Assembly: GCA_027858955.1 (NCBI GenBank)
Contig: JAQIBR010000106.1
Coordinates: 1-44,828 of the forward strand
Length of the DNA stretch: 44,828 nt
Direction of reading: 5' to 3'
From: Bacteroidales bacterium
GTDB lineage: Bacteria > Bacteroidota > Bacteroidia > Bacteroidales > UBA12170
Position numbers and translations under genes: made by a program. The notes under the pieces are model-generated. The model was given only the letters and a program-made list of their open reading frames with translations. It made no database searches and was not told the origin of the DNA. Numbering within the stretch: the stretch's first letter is position 1; each line of letters opens with the position of its first letter. Of this stretch, positions 43,710 through 44,828 are shown in pieces.

Positions 43710-44828
43710 TCAATTGAATTTATAGTAAAAGGATTGATTAGTAAGTGTTTGCGGATTTCCGCCAATTTGCAATTCAAATTCTCCCTCTTCAATTATCCAT
43801 TGATTATCAATTCCAATACTTTGTAAATCTTTTGAATTCAAATTAAAATCCAAAGTTTTTGATCCGCCTGCTTCTATATTAATTTTTAAAAAACGAACTA
43901 ATTTTTTAGAGTCAGGAGAAATCGTAGCCACCTTATCCTTTAAATAAACTTGTACTATTTCTTTCCCCGCACGAGCTCCAGTATTTTTAACATTAATCGA
44001 AATTTTAAGATCTTCAGAATTGGATAGAGTATCCGTGCTAAGTCTTAAATTCGAATATTCGAAATTGGTATAGGACAAGCCAAAACCAAATTCAAACTGT
44101 GTATAAAACCCCTCGTAACCCCAATTAACATCTCTTATATCTGCCTTTTTATGATAATATGTTAAGTAATTACCTGAATATTTTGGGTAGGTATAAGGTA
44201 ATTTGCCACTTGGATTAATATTTCCGAAAAGTACATCGGAAACTGCCCTACCTCCTTCATCACCTGGCAAATAGGCCATAACAATTGCATCGACTAAAGG
44301 TTCAATTTCGCGAATTATCCGTGGCCTGCCTTGAACCATAACAAGAATTATTGGTTTTTTAGCTGCAGAAAGTTTTCTAACTAAATTCTGCTGTGCTTGT
44401 GGAAGCTCCAATTCATTGATATCCGAAGGCTTTTCCGTAGCAGGTATTTCCCCAACACAAACTACAACATAATCGGCATTCTTAGCTTTTTGAACAGCTA
44501 AATCAGAATTGATGTCTTCCAAATAATCTGTCCCTTCTACAAATTCAACCTTTGATTCTCCTATTTGTTTTTCTATAGCATCTAAAATGGATTGCTTATA
44601 TGGATCGTTGTATTTTGTATCTCGACCAAGAAAAGTTCGCGACCAGGCACCATTCAAAATATTTATCGAATTAGAGGCATAACCAGTAACTAATATTTTT
44701 TTTGATGATGAAAGTGGCAGAATATCATTCTTATTTTTTAATAATGTGATTGCTTCACTTGCCGTTTTATAGTTTGCTTCTATATGCTTTTCGCTGGCAA
44801 ATTCAGTATAATTATCTGGATTATTGTA
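43710..44828 (-). CDS. GH3 beta-glucosidase, C-terminal part (runs off the window)
   Basis: The frame stays open to the right edge, so 372 residues of the C-terminal half are visible; a TTG at 44657 is internal, because YNNPDNYTEF, LLKNKNDILPLSSS and KKILVTGYASNS are encoded upstream of it. The alpha/beta sandwich contains VCVGEIPATEKPSD, PQAQQNLVRKL, VQGRPRIIREI and YLPGDEGGRAVSDVLFG. The C-terminal fibronectin-like domain has FGFGLSYTNFEYSNL and NTGARAGKEIVQVYL. The catalytic barrel with the nucleophile lies outside. It is clearly more divergent than the two other GH3 proteins (KYSGNYLTYYHKKAD and VATISPDSKKLVRF replace their equivalents), so it may belong to a different locus to the right. 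It ends at a good terminator. Confidence 0.92.
   Translation of the reverse strand, partial: YNNPDNYTEFASEKHIEANYKTASEAITLLKNKNDILPLSSSKKILVTGYASNSINILNGAWSRTFLGRDTKYNDPYKQSILDAIEKQIGESKVEFVEGTDYLEDINSDLAVQKAKNADYVVVCVGEIPATEKPSDINELELPQAQQNLVRKLSAAKKPIILVMVQGRPRIIREIEPLVDAIVMAYLPGDEGGRAVSDVLFGNINPSGKLPYTYPKYSGNYLTYYHKKADIRDVNWGYEGFYTQFEFGFGLSYTNFEYSNLRLSTDTLSNSEDLKISINVKNTGARAGKEIVQVYLKDKVATISPDSKKLVRFLKINIEAGGSKTLDFNLNSKDLQSIGIDNQWIIEEGEFELQIGGNPQTLTNQSFYYKFN

Noticed and set aside
44655-44657. TTG at 44657 as the start of the right-hand GH3
   Set aside because: The frame remains open to the window edge and encodes typical GH3 sequence upstream, so the gene is cut by the window, not short.

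Overview
The window is AT-rich chromosomal DNA of a Bacteroidota bacterium. The evidence is a SusC/SusD pair, many lipoproteins with Bacteroidota-type lipoboxes, matches to the TAnnTTTG -7 promoter element, a propeller/Y_Y_Y/LuxR-HTH membrane regulator, and short hairpin repeats typical of the phylum. The carbohydrate genes, including a sulfatase, would suit a marine or sediment member of the Marinilabiliales/Bacteroidales type, but that placement is inference.

Left part (1-5.7 kb): the 3' end of an IS200/REP-type Y1 transposase, followed by a cluster of short hairpins (334-692). Next come both methylmalonyl-CoA mutase subunits on the minus strand (mutB 702-2843, mutA 2860-4743; mutA transcribed first), a small unknown gene (5057-5425) and an inverted-repeat element (5425-5689) whose left end overlaps that gene's stop codon.

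Mannose-type module (5.9-11.1 kb): a GT4 glycosyltransferase with a C-terminal helical domain, a GH130-type enzyme fused to a complete response-regulator receiver domain, and a convergent class I mannose-6-phosphate isomerase. A small two-helix membrane protein follows.

Polysaccharide utilisation locus (11.7-42.4 kb): a one-protein membrane regulator (11720-14530) is followed by two divergent operons that meet at about 29.0-29.6 kb. The minus-strand operon, in transcription order, is SusC, SusD, a lipoprotein with three LamG-like domains in the surface glycan-binding position, a 200-bp gap with three perfect inverted repeats, three tandem GH144-type genes joined by 8-nt overlaps, and a GH3. 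GH144 with GH3 and SusC/D suggests beta-1,2-glucan (sophoro-oligosaccharides) as substrate. The plus-strand operon is GH2 with a malectin-like domain, S1 sulfatase, endonuclease/exonuclease/phosphatase-fold lipoprotein, GH43-clan enzyme with F5/8C and FN3 domains, a second GH3, a SusB-like GH97 and a sugar-porter MFS transporter. In combination this looks like surface capture and endo-cleavage of a glucan, removal of substituents or side chains in the periplasm, and uptake of monosaccharide by proton symport. A substituted rather than plain glucan would explain the sulfatase and phosphodiesterase-type enzymes.

Right end (42.4-44.8 kb): a bidirectional AT-stem terminator, a PlsC-type acyltransferase on the minus strand, a MITE-like inverted-repeat element, a minus-strand terminator, and the 3' part of a third GH3 gene that continues beyond the window.

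The best candidates for something undescribed are the GH130-receiver fusion, the middle GH144 paralogue with Asp replaced by Asn at a position that is Asp in both neighbours, and the triple-hairpin gap between the binding and enzyme genes of the minus-strand operon.
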